NCBI GenBank assembly: GCA_016794365.1
Contig: JAEUKB010000075.1
Coordinates: forward strand, 81,602-145,601
Direction: 5' to 3'
Origin: Myxococcales bacterium
Lineage (GTDB): Bacteria > Myxococcota_A > Polyangia > Palsa-1104 > JAEUJZ01
DNA length: 64,000 bases
Part shown: positions 52,743 through 63,300 of the stretch, one piece after another
How positions within the stretch are numbered: the first letter of the stretch is position 1
Layout of the letters: the number at the start of each line of letters is the position of its first letter
The notes under the pieces: model-generated
Databases searched by the model: none
What the model was told of the DNA's origin: nothing
The model's input: only the letters and a program-made list of their open reading frames with translations
Position numbers and translations under genes: made by a program

Positions 52743-55238
52743 TTACTTGTTCTGAATGGCGCTCTGCGGCCACAAAAGCGACAGCAGCGCAGGCAGCACC
52801 AGCAGCGCGGCCAGCAGACAGAGCAGGACGGCCAGCGCGCCACTTAAGCCAAACTGTCGCAGTCCTGGAAAGTGTGCGATCAGCAGTGCCAAAAAGCCCG
52901 CCACCGTCGAGAGTGTCGTCAGCACAATCGCTCGTCCTGCCGTCGCCAGCGAGGTCCGAATGTCACCGCTGACCTGAAAGCGATGGACCAGGAAGATGTG
53001 GTCGTCGATGCCGTAGCCAATCACGAGCGGCACCGCCAGCAAGTTATATAAATGCAGCGGAATCCCGAGCACCACCAAGCTGGTTCCAAACAGCACCCAC
53101 GCCAGCGACAGTGGCAGCAGCACCACCACCACGGGACGCAGCCTGCGATAATAGACCACCAGCAGCAGCACCACGAGCCCAAGCGACGCCAGCGTGATGT
53201 GGAGCAAATCTCGCTCGAGGAGCTTGCGAAGCTGTTCTTCCAGCAGCGGCATGCCCGTGACCAGGCCTCCGAGCGAACCTTCGGCGTTGTGCTCCAGCAG
53301 CTTCACGGTTTCTGATAGTCGCTCGTCGGCGGGCGCAAACAAATAGAGCGCCACCATGCGTCGTGCGTCTGGACCCGCAATGTCAGCGACGTGGCTGCGC
53401 ACCAAAAAACCCAGCTCACTTTGGGCCAGCTCGGACAGCTCCAGCGACGGCAGCTTGCTGGGATCTTGGCCGAGCAGATCGAGAAACGTCGCGAAGGCAA
53501 TGGCATCGAAGCCCGCTCGCTCCAGCGACTCTCGAAGACGCGCCGACGAGGCTGGAAGATTCAGCGCTTGAAGTAGCTTGCGCCGTTCATTTTGGGTTCG
53601 CTGCGACGGAAGAAGGGTTCCAATCGCTTCATATCCGACGAGAGCAGAGCGAGACACAAGTCGCGCCGCTTCTTTTTGCCACTGCTCGGCGCGATAGAGC
53701 GCTTCGTCGGGATCGGCGGACTCAACCAGCGTGACCAAAAAGCGCTGCTGCTCGCCAAAACGTCGCGAGATCTCCGACTGAGTCAGCGCAGGCGGCATCT
53801 CTCCCAGATCGATGCTGAGCAGATCGTGGGCGACGTGAACCTTGCGAACCTGCGGCAGCGCGACCAGCAGCAGCACCACCGACAGTCCCAGGATCGGACG
53901 CGGATGCCGCGCAATCCACGAGCCCAGCTGGGCCACCAGCGACTGTTGCGACGGCTCATACGTGCTCGGCTTGTGCCACAGCTTGGCGGGAAGCGTCAGA
54001 AGCAGCGCCGGAAACACCGTCAGCATCGCCACGCAGTTGAGCAACAGTCCGACGCCAGCCAGCATGCCCAGCTGATTCAGTCCGCCAAAGTCCGACAGTC
54101 CACACGCAAAAAAAACAGCGGCGGGACCGAGCGTTGCCACCGTCGCAGCACCAGCCATCGTGACGGTGGTGTGTCGAACCGCATCGGCCACGCTGCGTCC
54201 TTCGGCTGCGGCTCTGTGTAGCTCCTCGCGCAGCCGAGAGTAGAGCTGAATCGGCAAGTCGATGCCAATCGCGACCAAGATCGTCGCAAACGCGAGAGAA
54301 ACCCCGCTGATTCGCCCAAACAGCAGCGTCGCTGCGAGCCCAGTCCACAGGCCAGCCAGCGACAGCGGCAGCAGCACCCATGGCAAGATCCGCAGCGAGC
54401 GAAAGAAGATCGCAAACAGCAAGAACACCGCACCGACGGAAAGAATCGTCGATAGCGTCATGTCCTTTTCAATCCACAGACGGAAAAACGGCGGAAACGC
54501 GTACGCGCCGGTAAAGGCCACGCGCGGGGTCTTTTGGCTGGTGAAGTTGCGCTCGCTGACCTCGGCACCGAGCGATCGCGCCAGCTCACTTGCGTCGGCA
54601 ATCAATTTTTGATCGCGCTCCCACTCGAGCGGGGCAAAGCGTGGCCTGACCTTGATGAGCAGCGCGGTTCCGTCGGCGGTTCGCAGATATCCTGACGTGG
54701 CGTCCACCTTAAGACCGCTGCCCATTCGACGCGTGATGAGCGGCACCAGCTCCAGCGGATCGGCGGTTAGCAGCGGTGCCATCGACGAGCCTCCCGGCGC
54801 TGACAACAGCCCACGCAGCTCCGAGGCCCGCCTGTCGAGCGCTGCGGGCGTCAGCCGTCGTCCCAGCTCGGCAATGTCATCCTCGTCGAGCAGCAGCAGC
54901 AAGTGATCGCGCAGATAGCGCAGCGACTGACCCGAGATGCGATGCGTCACCTGCGCGACCTCGGGCAGCTTGCTGAGCGCTTGCGAGTATCGCTCGGCAA
55001 ATTCCGTCAGTGTGCTTGGCTCGGAACACGTCACCAGCACCACCAGCTCTTGGCTGGCCACCATGTGCTTGCTGTACGACGCAAACGCCTGCGCCGCTTT
55101 CGACGAGCGCGGCAGCAGATCCAACAGGTCGCCATGTAGATTCAGCCGACGAAGCAGCGGCGACAGCAGCAGTGACACCAGCAGCGTCACGCCAAGCAGC
55201 GCTTTCGGCCAGCGCAGCAGACGATCGAGCACAACCAT
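52743..55238 (-). CDS. MMPL/RND-superfamily transporter
   Basis: 831 residues with about 12 transmembrane segments in two similar halves: one N-terminal helix, a large periplasmic loop (about 40-250), a five-helix bundle, a second helix, a second large loop and a final bundle. ATILVAIGIDLPIQLYSRLREEL and VPLVIGYGIDDHIFLVHRF are the paired GxxxD motifs of RND/MMPL proteins. This subset exports lipids such as hopanoids or lipoprotein-like cargo. There are no MFP or TolC genes nearby. It lies 50 bp from the PBP4 gene stop on the same strand. Confidence 0.9.
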   Translation of the reverse strand: MVVLDRLLRWPKALLGVTLLVSLLLSPLLRRLNLHGDLLDLLPRSSKAAQAFASYSKHMVASQELVVLVTCSEPSTLTEFAERYSQALSKLPEVAQVTHRISGQSLRYLRDHLLLLLDEDDIAELGRRLTPAALDRRASELRGLLSAPGGSSMAPLLTADPLELVPLITRRMGSGLKVDATSGYLRTADGTALLIKVRPRFAPLEWERDQKLIADASELARSLGAEVSERNFTSQKTPRVAFTGAYAFPPFFRLWIEKDMTLSTILSVGAVFLLFAIFFRSLRILPWVLLPLSLAGLWTGLAATLLFGRISGVSLAFATILVAIGIDLPIQLYSRLREELHRAAAEGRSVADAVRHTTVTMAGAATVATLGPAAVFFACGLSDFGGLNQLGMLAGVGLLLNCVAMLTVFPALLLTLPAKLWHKPSTYEPSQQSLVAQLGSWIARHPRPILGLSVVLLLVALPQVRKVHVAHDLLSIDLGEMPPALTQSEISRRFGEQQRFLVTLVESADPDEALYRAEQWQKEAARLVSRSALVGYEAIGTLLPSQRTQNERRKLLQALNLPASSARLRESLERAGFDAIAFATFLDLLGQDPSKLPSLELSELAQSELGFLVRSHVADIAGPDARRMVALYLFAPADERLSETVKLLEHNAEGSLGGLVTGMPLLEEQLRKLLERDLLHITLASLGLVVLLLVVYYRRLRPVVVVLLPLSLAWVLFGTSLVVLGIPLHLYNLLAVPLVIGYGIDDHIFLVHRFQVSGDIRTSLATAGRAIVLTTLSTVAGFLALLIAHFPGLRQFGLSGALAVLLCLLAALLVLPALLSLLWPQSAIQNK

Positions 55239-55288
55239 GTCGGCGTTCTAATCCCAAGCCCGCCGCGCTGTCACTCGGTTTTTGGGGA

Positions 55289-57124
55289 CTACTTTGCGGG
55301 TGCGACGCTGCCACTATGAAAAGCAACCAGCGCTTCGACGATTGCATCTTGCAGTCGCTTGGCTGTTGCCGTGCCTCCCGCTTCATCGACATCGTTGACC
55401 AAAATCGAAAACGCGAGCGGCGGTCGCACCGGCTGCTGTGCCGATAATGGTGTGGCTGCAAATCCCGATAAGCACGAGATGCCATTGAGCGTTCCCGTCT
55501 TTGCGCGAACATAGCGATCAGCCGGTGTTCCGCCCATTCGATGTGCAATCGTTCCATCCGCTCCGGCGACGGCCAATGAAGCTACAAAGTCTGCCGCAAT
55601 GCGGAAATCTCGATAGGCAGCGCGTAGCAGCGTCACGACTTGCGTTGCGGTAAAACGATTGCTATCAAATAGTCCAGAGCCATTGACCATGTGATACTTG
55701 CCCGGTAAAATTCCCAAGGTTTCAAGATAGCGACCAACCGCTTGGAGTCCTTTTTGCCAGGATCCGGGCTTTCCAGATGCATCAGCACCCAGGCTCTTGA
55801 GAACTTGCTCTGCGGTAAAGTTATTGGATCGTTTGTTGATATCTCGCACCAGCACACCAAGCGGCTGTGAATAATGCGTATCGAGCAGAGATGCCGATGG
55901 CGGAGCGGTTCCTCGATTGACCTTACCAACCACCACAATACCGCGCTTACTCAGCAGATCAACCAGCGTATAGCCTGCATATAAATCGGGATGGGCGACT
56001 CGCTTGTGAAAGTCCATTCCAGAGCTTTCGCTCGCTCGAATCGTTCCGCGAACGCGAACAATGGTTCGTTCCCGACCCGCTACAGCGTCTTTTTCTTCGC
56101 TTGCATCAACCAGCAAGCTGGTTCGGCCATTTCCAACGGTACGTGCTTCGTTTTGCAAAACAATATAAGCCGACGCTGGATCCAAGATGACTCGCGCTGG
56201 CTGGCCTTCACTGATACCGGGAAGAACACGGATGGTGATGGCATTGCTGTTCAATGACACCGCACCTTGGGGGGCGCGATACGCTGAGTCTTGGTTCTTT
56301 TGTTCAAACGCTGGACCGACGCGCTGTTCATCAAAGAAGCTATCGTCAATGATCACATCGCCTTTGATTTTCTTGACGCCACGAACGGTTAGCTCGTTGG
56401 TCAGCTTCCATAGATCTTCGGTCGAAAGCCACGGATCGCCATAGCCGCGTAGGTAAATGTTCTTCCACTCACCCGCTTTGTCGGTTTTGTCGCGATCGCC
56501 GTAAAGGACTGTCTTGAAGCGATACTCCGGTCCGAGCAGTGTCAGCGCTGCCGCCGTTGTAAACAGCTTTACGTTCGATGCGATGTTGAGCTGTAAGTCC
56601 GCGTTTTTGCCGTATACAAGCTGCCCACTATCGAGGTCCAGCACCGCGATGCCGATCCGATTGCGTCCAGGCAGGATCAAGCTCAGGAGCTGCTCGATGC
56701 GCTGCTCGAGCCACTTTTTGCGCAGTGAAAAGTCCGTCGGTGGCAGCGTGAGAGGAGGCAGGATCGGTCCGACGCTCGGCTTTTCCTGATCGCTTGCCAT
56801 CGGCGCAGCGGGCGCAGCGGGCGCAGCTGGACTTGGCTGTATCGTCGCTGATGTCGTCGCGATCGCAGGGCTGGCAGGCGATCCGGCGGGAGCGGTCGGC
56901 GGGCTTGGTGGATTCGCTGGAATCGCGAGCTGTGCGAAAACTGGCCTCGCATGGGCGACTGCGGTAGCGTGACGGTCCGAATCGGTTGCTGATGACAGGG
57001 AACGTCTGGATGCCATGGAGGACTGCGCATCGCCCACTCGCTGGGGAGACGCCGACGCATGGCCAGCCAGAGCACCAGTCAGAAGCCCGCCGAGCAGCAG
57101 TGTGCAAGCGCCGAATCGAGCCAT
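55289..57124 (-). CDS. dacB: D-Ala-D-Ala carboxypeptidase/endopeptidase (PBP4 family)
   Basis: 611 residues from the ATG at 57124, which gives a clean signal peptide; an in-frame ATG at 57169 would add 15 residues. After a Pro/Ala-rich stretch the catalytic domain has the three penicillin-binding motifs: SxxK as SNVK (LNIASNVKLFTTAA), SxN as SNN (KRSNNFTAEQVLKSL) and KTG (YVRAKTGTLNGISC). GYGDPWLSTEDL and the interrupting domain II are typical of class C low-molecular-mass PBPs. It trims and cuts peptidoglycan peptides in the periplasm. The start is about 75 bp from that of the divergent peptide-binding lipoprotein. Confidence 0.92.
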   Translation of the reverse strand: MARFGACTLLLGGLLTGALAGHASASPQRVGDAQSSMASRRSLSSATDSDRHATAVAHARPVFAQLAIPANPPSPPTAPAGSPASPAIATTSATIQPSPAAPAAPAAPMASDQEKPSVGPILPPLTLPPTDFSLRKKWLEQRIEQLLSLILPGRNRIGIAVLDLDSGQLVYGKNADLQLNIASNVKLFTTAAALTLLGPEYRFKTVLYGDRDKTDKAGEWKNIYLRGYGDPWLSTEDLWKLTNELTVRGVKKIKGDVIIDDSFFDEQRVGPAFEQKNQDSAYRAPQGAVSLNSNAITIRVLPGISEGQPARVILDPASAYIVLQNEARTVGNGRTSLLVDASEEKDAVAGRERTIVRVRGTIRASESSGMDFHKRVAHPDLYAGYTLVDLLSKRGIVVVGKVNRGTAPPSASLLDTHYSQPLGVLVRDINKRSNNFTAEQVLKSLGADASGKPGSWQKGLQAVGRYLETLGILPGKYHMVNGSGLFDSNRFTATQVVTLLRAAYRDFRIAADFVASLAVAGADGTIAHRMGGTPADRYVRAKTGTLNGISCLSGFAATPLSAQQPVRPPLAFSILVNDVDEAGGTATAKRLQDAIVEALVAFHSGSVAPAK

Positions 57125-57198
57125 GCTCGTCGCTTCGCTTGTGTGACGGAAACGCGCAGCCAACAACATACCGGCAGCCTACCAAATCGCCGCAAAGC

Positions 57199-58770
57199 GT
57201 GCGCTTTTTTGCCGTGTTGGCGCTGCTGCTGACCACCGTGCTTCTTTCACTGTCGGGGTGCCGACGGCAGCGCGTTCCGACGGAAGAGCTGGTCGTGCTG
57301 ATTGAGCAGCCGCCTCGCAACATCGATCCGCGCTACGCGACGACATCCTACGACTTCAAGCTGGCGTATTTGAGCTACGCGCGACTGGTGTCCGTCGATG
57401 ATGACTCACTGACACCCAAGCTAGAGCTGGCCGAGCGCATTGAGGTGGTGTCCGTCAGTCCCGAGCGTGGCATGACGCTGGAAGTGACGCTGCGACGTGC
57501 CCAGTTTTCCGACGGAAGCCCGGTGACTTCGGATGATGTTCGCTACTCGATCGAGCGGCTCAGCGACGAAAAGTCTGGCAGCCCTTCGATGCGACGGCGC
57601 TTTGCGGAAAGTGGTCTTCAGCGTCCAATTCAAGTGCTGTCACCGAGTCGGCTTCGTATCACCTACGCCAAGCCGCCCGCCTCGTATCTGACTGATCTGG
57701 ACTTTGGCATCATGCGTCAAGGCAGCGCCGAGCCTGGTTACGGCATTCCGATCGGTGCTGGTCCCTTTGTCCTCGACGGAGAAGTGGGCGAAATTACCCG
57801 CTTTGTGCGCAATCCGCACTACTTTGCGGGACCGGCTCAGTCTGCGCGCTTGACCGTCCGCGTCGTCCGAGATGCCAACTCGCGCTTGCTTTCGCTCGTC
57901 GGTGGCTCAGCGGACTTGACCCAAAATACCGTCTCGCCACTTTTGTTTGACTCGGTTGAGCGCTGGAAAGATCGGCTTCAGCTCGCAACCGCTCCGTCGG
58001 CGCTGCTGCTGTATCTGGGCATGAATACCGAAGACTTTCGTCTGCGGGATCCTCGGGTGCGACGAGCGCTGGCGCTGGCCATCGATCGCGAGCGCATCAT
58101 TCGGACCAAGCTGCGCGGCAAAGCGACGCTGGCGAGCAGCTTGCTTCCGCCGTTTCACTGGGCCTTTCACAAACCCACAACGACACTCGCCTACGATCCC
58201 GAAGAAGCGAAGCGACTGCTCGACGAAGCTGGCTTTCCCGATCCCGACGGTCCTGGCGGCAAGCCGCGACTCCAGCTTCTGTACAAAACCTCGACCGACG
58301 CACTGCCGGTGGCGATCGCTCGAGTGATCGCTGCGCAGCTCGGGGAAATCGGGATTTCCGTCGAGATTCGTCCGCTCGAGTTTCACCTGTTTCTGTCCGA
58401 TGTGAAGAAGGGCAACTTTCAGCTCTACACGCTGTCGTCGGCGGAGATCGCGGAGCCCAGCCTGTTTCGCAACTTTTTTCACTCTTCGTATATCCCGAGC
58501 GCCAAAAACCTCGACGCGGGGCTGAATCGGATGCGCTATCGCAATGCGCAGCTCGACGAGCTATTGGATCTAGGCAGTCGCGAGATCGATCGCGAAAAGC
58601 GTCGTGAGATCTACGCCAAGATCCAAGACATCTTGGCCGCCGACGTGCCGATGTTGCCGCTTTGGCATCCTGACAATGTGACCGTGGCTCGTCGCTGTGT
58701 GCAGGGATTTCGGATGTGGCCGACGGCCCAGCTCTCTGGGCTCGCCCTGGCGCGCAAGGTGGGTGATTAG
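57199..58770 (+). CDS. Peptide/oligopeptide ABC transporter substrate-binding lipoprotein
   Basis: 523 residues from the GTG at 57199, because a signal with lipobox (LLLTTVLLSLSGC) begins there; longer reading of the frame overlaps the divergent PBP4 gene. The body is an SBP_bac_5 (DppA/OppA) fold: VTLRRAQFSDGSPVTSDDVRYSIERL, IGAGPFVLDG, LYLGMNTEDFRLRDPRVRRALALAIDRE and AADVPMLPLWHPDNV. It would bind peptides or similar ligands at the membrane. No permease or ATPase genes are adjacent, so its transporter is encoded elsewhere or it is a signalling receptor. Confidence 0.9.
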   Translation: MRFFAVLALLLTTVLLSLSGCRRQRVPTEELVVLIEQPPRNIDPRYATTSYDFKLAYLSYARLVSVDDDSLTPKLELAERIEVVSVSPERGMTLEVTLRRAQFSDGSPVTSDDVRYSIERLSDEKSGSPSMRRRFAESGLQRPIQVLSPSRLRITYAKPPASYLTDLDFGIMRQGSAEPGYGIPIGAGPFVLDGEVGEITRFVRNPHYFAGPAQSARLTVRVVRDANSRLLSLVGGSADLTQNTVSPLLFDSVERWKDRLQLATAPSALLLYLGMNTEDFRLRDPRVRRALALAIDRERIIRTKLRGKATLASSLLPPFHWAFHKPTTTLAYDPEEAKRLLDEAGFPDPDGPGGKPRLQLLYKTSTDALPVAIARVIAAQLGEIGISVEIRPLEFHLFLSDVKKGNFQLYTLSSAEIAEPSLFRNFFHSSYIPSAKNLDAGLNRMRYRNAQLDELLDLGSREIDREKRREIYAKIQDILAADVPMLPLWHPDNVTVARRCVQGFRMWPTAQLSGLALARKVGD

Positions 58771-58782
58771 CCGAAGACGCGA

Positions 58783-59967
58783 TTACTTGCCGCAGCGGCT
58801 CTGGTCGTCGTTGAAGCGGTTGACCAGCAGGCCCTTGCCGCTATAGCGGTTGTCCGACTGCCCGCACGCCGGGAACGAGTCCGGCTTGCCGTCGCCGTTG
58901 CAGTCGGGGCGCTTCCATCGACCGACCAGCTCGGGATGGCGTGGCTCGTTGATGCAGATCGCTCCCGTCGGAGTCCACCGCGCTTCGATGTCCCAGTCCG
59001 TCTCCGGCACCTGGATCGGCGGATTCAGGTAATCGTAGATATCAATCAGCGTTCCATTGACGGTATAGCTCTTGCCCGTACCACAATAGTCAGCTCTCAT
59101 CATACGGACACAGGACTGATGATGGTCAACCAGCGACACATCCTTGCAGGTCCGACGCGAGCCCGATCCCGTACATGTCGGAGCCTTCGCCCATGGCCGA
59201 TAACCCAGCCGTGCGCACTTGCCTAGTGCATAGTCTCGACAGGCAAATGTGATGAAGGATGGATTGTCGATTCGATTGCCAGTTACGAGATCCCAGCGAT
59301 TGGCGAGCAGTATCGCTTGATCTGCTGCGTTGGTCTCGCTGTAGCATAGTGACTGCCAAGCGGGAGTCGGCGATATACCTTTCTGTCTCCAGACCAGATT
59401 ATACATCCAGACATCATTTGTTTGACCGATGGCAAGACGAGTAGTCGGGTCCAAGCCAGCTGAATCAAAGCGGATTGTGAACTGAAATGGTGTTTGATTT
59501 GCAACTGGCTGATAACTATAGCTAAGCTCTAGGCCCGCTACGTCTTTACCAGTCAATGTTTGGCCATTTACAACAATCGAAAGCTGACTGCCGCTCAGCG
59601 ATAGTCCAGTCACAGCTTGATTGCTGACCGCTGCGCTATTGGCATCATTGCCATTGACGCCCATGCCATTGACGCCCATGCCATTGACGCCCATGCCATT
59701 ATAGACAGCGCCAGTGAGCGCAAGCCCTTCTACACCCGTGCCATTGACGCCCATACCATTGACGCCCATGCCATTGACGCCCATGCCATTGACGCCCATG
59801 CCATTGACGCCCATGCCATTGACGCCCATGCCATTGACGCCCATGCCATTCGGCGTGCGAATTTCTTGTGCACGGTAGTCCGCAGGGCCGTCTTGTTGCG
59901 GAGGTGGGCATCCCGCTGTCAAGCCAACGGCTAACGCCCAGATGCTTGCAGACTTTCGTAACGACAT
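58783..59967 (-). CDS. ADYC-type lipoprotein with MGVNG repeats
   Basis: 394 residues. The lipobox is LTAGC. Residues 42-110 hold ten MGVNG pentapeptide units in two blocks (seven then three) separated by GTGVEGLALTGAVYNG. The rest (about 150-394) is a Cys-rich domain with the motif MRADYCGTGKSYTVNGTLIDIYD, the mark of the ADYC domain, plus ARWTPTGAICINEPRHPELVGRW. Such lipoproteins are found in Myxococcota and have no known function. GGAGGG precedes the ATG. The gene begins 338 bp downstream of the kinase-SUMF gene on the same strand. Confidence 0.85.
   Translation of the reverse strand: MSLRKSASIWALAVGLTAGCPPPQQDGPADYRAQEIRTPNGMGVNGMGVNGMGVNGMGVNGMGVNGMGVNGMGVNGTGVEGLALTGAVYNGMGVNGMGVNGMGVNGNDANSAAVSNQAVTGLSLSGSQLSIVVNGQTLTGKDVAGLELSYSYQPVANQTPFQFTIRFDSAGLDPTTRLAIGQTNDVWMYNLVWRQKGISPTPAWQSLCYSETNAADQAILLANRWDLVTGNRIDNPSFITFACRDYALGKCARLGYRPWAKAPTCTGSGSRRTCKDVSLVDHHQSCVRMMRADYCGTGKSYTVNGTLIDIYDYLNPPIQVPETDWDIEARWTPTGAICINEPRHPELVGRWKRPDCNGDGKPDSFPACGQSDNRYSGKGLLVNRFNDDQSRCGK
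59651..59850 (-). repeat. 15-bp tandem repeat encoding MGVNG units
   Basis: Unit CCATTGACGCCCATG on the plus strand. Three units at 59651-59695 and seven at 59741-59845, nearly identical (one C/A change). Two degenerate units separate the blocks. Identity this high implies recent expansion or ongoing homogenisation, and unit gain or loss stays in frame. Confidence 0.9.
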
Positions 59968-60305
59968 GGCTTCCCTCCAGATTTTGCCTGCTGAAAATAG
60001 CCGGCACTAGTGAGCTTCAGAAACTGGAGCATACTTGCTCCTAGTCGTTACAATGGTAGATGCTTCGATAATAGACAAGTGAGTCGATTGTAGTATTTTC
60101 CTGAACATTGAATTTATTCAGTTATTTTCGCTAAATTTTTTTATATTGTTCATCAATGATCTCAATCGTTACACAGCTAATAAATGAAATACGCACTATG
60201 TGATCAATATCACATGTCTAGCTGATCGTGAATGCTTTCGGAAAATCTTGACAGAAATTCGAGGAGTTGCTGGCTCGTGCGATTTTGAGCGTGACAGGAT
60301 GATGC
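59968..60305. other. AT-rich intergenic region upstream of the ADYC gene
   Basis: 338 bp, clearly more AT-rich than most of the window. It holds a perfect CRP/FNR-type palindrome at 60199-60214 and otherwise no gene or repeat that I can recognise. The ribosome-binding site of the ADYC gene is at its left end. Confidence 0.6.
60199..60214. promoter_or_regulatory. CRP/FNR-family operator candidate
   Basis: TGTGATCAATATCACA, with perfect 5-bp arms TGTGA/TCACA around 6 bp, the Escherichia coli CRP half-site arrangement. It is 232 bp upstream of the ADYC lipoprotein ATG and 91 bp past the stop of the kinase-SUMF gene, so it could regulate the former. Confidence 0.5.
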
Positions 60306-63300
60306 TTAGCTCGGGTTGAATGATATGCAGATACGCAGTCCGAGCTGAGGCTCTCGATAGTTGCTGTCAGATATGCTTCTGTTCGACGAGTTGGCAGTAA
60401 ACTTGGGATTCCAGAATCCACCACTTCGGATGATATAACCACCGGGCTTTAGTGCAGAATGAACCCATTCATATGCATTGCCAGCCATGTCAAATAGTTG
60501 AAATGGACTGTTGCTCTGTGGATATGTTCCGATGCTGTCTGGACCAGCGCTTTTTCCATCTTGACCGTATGTCTCATCAAAATTGGCATCTGTAGCATCG
60601 AGATTGTTACCATTTGGATATTCTCTTCCATCGGCACCTCTCGCCGCTCTTTCCCATTCTAATTCGCTACAGAGTCGTGCGCCTGGAAGTTTTCCAGACT
60701 TGTCAAGCCATTTTACATAGTCTTCTGCTTCAAGACCACTGATGCCAACCATTGGTAAATTTTTCCATTGATGTACTTGTCTAATTTTTCTGTGTTGATA
60801 TATAATTGTGCCATCTGGATTTGATGAAGTTGTCTCAGCAGCATGCTGAATCTTGACTTGCCAGGTTTTGCTTTTTATTTCTTTGAAAATGATAGAGCTA
60901 CTTGGATTTCCTATCATTGATAAATTTTGCTGCACATTTGGAGGAAGTGATTCAATGTATTCTAGCCAGTCACCCATTGTGACTTCATATTTGCTTATCA
61001 TATATCCATCTGTGTGTACGCTGTGTAGCGGTACAGTGGATAACTGGCCAGCCCTGATTAGCTCTTCGGCTGAAGAACCAAATAGAAATCTTCCCGGTGG
61101 AATGTACACAAACCCAGGCGGAACGCTGCCCGCTTTTGGAAGAGATACTTTAATTTTTATGTTCTCTCCATGCATGGCCAGCAATGGATAATGAATTTCT
61201 TCGTGGCCATTTGCTCGCATGGAAAGCAAATAGGACGCAGGTGCAAGTGATATATTTTTTATTGGTGTGATACCCAGATCTCGCGACTCAACAATGCTGA
61301 ATTTTTTTTTCTTATCTACTGCATATCTGCCAACGCTGACACTGGCGCGCGTGGATTGAGTATCAATTTCAATGCTGGCTGCTTCTGTTAATTTTGTTAT
61401 AAGGCGACCGTCTGAATCATAAACATTCAATCGCTCGAAGGCGTCTGAGAAGCCTTGTTTGTGATACGTGGCTTCTGACAATATGGCGGTTTCATATAGC
61501 ACATCAGCGAGAGCGCTTCGGACATCAAAGCGCGTGGAATCCAGTGCAAATCCTGCTTCTAGGGTGTGCTCGGCTTTGCGCAGCAGATCGCGTGCTTCTC
61601 CACCAGTTTCCAAGGCTTTGGCCCAGATGGCTTCGCCTTGGTCTTTGTCCATATTGTCAAATGCAGCATAGGCTTGTTGACGAAGGGTGGCGGCTTCGCT
61701 GGCTTTCTTTTTTCCTTCCGCGAAGATGCTCTGGCCGCGATCGAGATATGCGTTGACCTTCTGTCGCTGATTGCGAGCGCTTTCCAGCTTGATACCGGCC
61801 CAAATCGCGATCAGCATGACTGGAACCGTAATGAGCAGCGCTCGACGCAGCAGCTTCGTTCGCTGGGCCGCTCCACGACTGGCCGCAATGAACGAGCGCT
61901 CCCTGACGGTGATGTCGCCGTCGTCGATCAGCACCAGCTCGGCCAGCTGACGTTCGCTCCACAGCGCTTCTTTGGACTTGCCCAGACGGTTCCACTCGCT
62001 CGTCGCCAGCTCGAGACGACCTTTGACTTGACGGCTCTCGGCAAACTCTTCCAGCCAGCGCTTGAGCGTGTCCCAGCCTCGGATGAGCGCCTCGTGCGCG
62101 ACCTCGTAGGCCAGCGCTTCGCCGGTGTCACGCGCGACGATGAGACGACCTTTGACCAGCGCTTCCGCCGCTGCGTGCGCCGCCGGATTGATGAGGATTT
62201 CTTCTTGGGTCCGACGGGCACGCGTCCCATCGAGCGTCACCAGCATCATCAGAATGCGTCGCGCCGCCATGCGCTGATCGGCGGGCAGGCTCATCAGCAC
62301 TTGATCGGCATGCCGTGCGAGCGCTCCCGTCACACCACCGACTTTGGCCAGCGACTCCTCGGTGATGACATCGCCTTTGCGGGCTTCCCACAACTCGGTC
62401 AGCGCAAACTGGAGCAGCGGCAGGCCGCTATCGGTCTTGGCCGTGCTCTCGGTGAGCTGATCGACCATCGCGGCTGTCTCGAATCGAACCCCTTTGGCGT
62501 GCGCCGGACCGACGATCGCTTCGCGGATCTTGTCGCCGCTCATCGGACGCAGGATGTACAGCGCGCGCGCCAGCTCGTCACCGAGGCTGGGAACCGTCGC
62601 AACACGCGCCAGAAAGTCACTGCGCACCGTCGCCAACATCCGAATGCCCGGCACCCGCGAGCACAGCCGTCCCAGCGCCGCACCAAGCGTCTCCACCTCT
62701 CGCTGATCCGCGAGCGTCACCAGCTCTTCGAGCTGATCGATAAAGATCAGCACGCCGGTCTTGTCGCCCAGCTTCTTACGCAGCTCCCACGCCAGCGTCG
62801 TCGGCTCAGTGCGTAGCTTTTCCATCAGCTTGTCGGCGGGCGTCGCCATGAGCGGAGCCAAAAGCTCGCACAGCGTCAGCAGCGGATTGCGGCCCGGCAC
62901 CATTAGCATCACCGACCAGGTCCGCCCGTTGCCGAGCGCGCCATCCGTCACCAGCGGCAGCACACCGGCTCGACACAGCGACGACTTGCCAACACCCGAG
63001 TCCGCAGCGACGAGCACAAACGCCTCGGTACGCAGCCGATCGATGATCGTGCCGATCTCGTTGGTGCGACCGAAGAACAGCGAGCGATGTTCTGCCTCGA
63101 ACGCAAGCAGACCGCGATACGGATTTCCTTCCGGTGCCGAGACCTTGCCGTCCCGAGGCCGAAGCGCTTCCAGTGCCTCTCGCAGATCGTCGCCCGAAGC
63201 AAAGCGTCGGCTGGAGTCGCGCTTGAGACAGCGATCCACGATCTCGGCAAAGCGCGGATCAACCGTCGGTGCAACACGCAGCAGCGGCGGCGCATCTTGC

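Noticed and set aside
59651..59850. CRISPR-like array
   Set aside because: Repeats are directly abutting 15-bp coding units without spacers.
60306..60450. Diversity-generating retroelement target at the SUMF1 C-terminus
   Set aside because: Although SUMF1-type C-termini are classic variable regions, no reverse transcriptase or template repeat is visible in the adjacent 59968-60305 region or elsewhere in the window.
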